Source of the DNA: Gemmataceae bacterium
Lineage (GTDB): Bacteria > Planctomycetota > Planctomycetia > Gemmatales > Gemmataceae
Assembly: GCA_009692005.1 (NCBI GenBank)
Contig: SHZZ01000001.1
Coordinates: forward strand, 62,001 to 126,000
Direction of reading: 5' to 3'
DNA length: 64,000 nt
The notes beneath the pieces are model-generated. The model was not told the DNA's origin. It made no database searches and was given only the letters and a program-made list of their open reading frames with translations. Within the stretch, counting starts at the first letter, position 1; each line of letters begins with the position of its first letter. Shown in pieces: positions 63,986-64,000 of the stretch. Both the position numbers and the translations under genes were made by a program.

Positions 63986-64000
63986 TATTCGTGAATTCCG

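Noticed and set aside
1-64000. tRNA, rRNA, CRISPR or insertion sequences
   Set aside because: I looked for repeat-spacer arrays, transposase-like proteins with flanking inverted repeats, and clover-leaf tRNA patterns, and found none that I could support. A tRNAscan or IS search could still find something in the gaps.

Overview
The window looks like chromosomal DNA of a member of the Planctomycetota, possibly near the Gemmatales. The lineage is inferred from gene families, not from a marker gene. The planctomycete signature is a DUF1559 pilin-like gene (broken here) next to a small lipoprotein, a DUF1501 Tat-exported sulfatase-like protein, a TIGR03009-type secreted protein, DUF1573, an L-E-D-R motif at the start of a secreted protein, and many secreted proteins with no obvious relatives. 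Lipid A synthesis (lpxB), TolC-like and beta-barrel proteins point to a Gram-negative-type envelope. I see no convincing tRNA, rRNA, CRISPR array, insertion sequence or prophage.

Layout. 1-10.6 kb: a HEAT-repeat protein, then a minus-strand series: ClpS adaptor, FHA-GAF-PP2C phosphatase, pyruvate carboxylase, DUF1573 protein, ComF-like phosphoribosyltransferase, soluble histidine kinase, and a response regulator with its DNA-binding domain at the N-terminus. 11-16.8 kb: mnmG, diverging from a phosphohexomutase, a BaiN-like flavoprotein and a small exported protein. 17-23.4 kb: a PQQ-type beta-propeller and an M16 peptidase, converging on a secreted protein that overlaps guaB. 24-29.6 kb: a tightly packed five-gene export operon (HlyD/EmrA-like, TolC-like, a glycine-zipper envelope protein, a lipoprotein, and an EmrB-like MFS pump). 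29.7-35.7 kb: a TIM-barrel isomerase, then cobalamin adenosyltransferase, B12-dependent ribonucleotide reductase and dCTP deaminase, which together support deoxynucleotide supply.

36-40 kb: a redox group (thioredoxin-NHL protein, DsbD-like reductase, DUF2007). 40.2-45.3 kb: the broken DUF1559 gene, a lipoprotein, aldehyde dehydrogenase, a TIGR03009 protein and a NYN-LOTUS protein. 45.3-49 kb: protoporphyrinogen oxidase, glgC and a second TIM-barrel isomerase. 49.1-51 kb: a secreted FG-GAP/papain-fold gene broken into three pieces. 51-56.3 kb: a minus-strand run of sugar transferase, obgE, coaX, a degenerate mnmE-like GTPase and an FAH-family enzyme. 56.5-64 kb: ferredoxin and hemH, a DUF1028 protein, lpxB, a probable outer-membrane barrel, a multi-pass membrane protein and the DUF1501 protein.

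Most genes are housekeeping. The items most worth a second look are the two unfamiliar envelope genes inside the efflux operon, the mnmE-like GTPase that has lost the catalytic C-terminus while mnmG is intact, the ClpS with Asp at the N-degron His position, the two multiply broken surface-protein genes, and a GGGAA tandem repeat (potential G-quadruplex) just upstream of the ferredoxin start.
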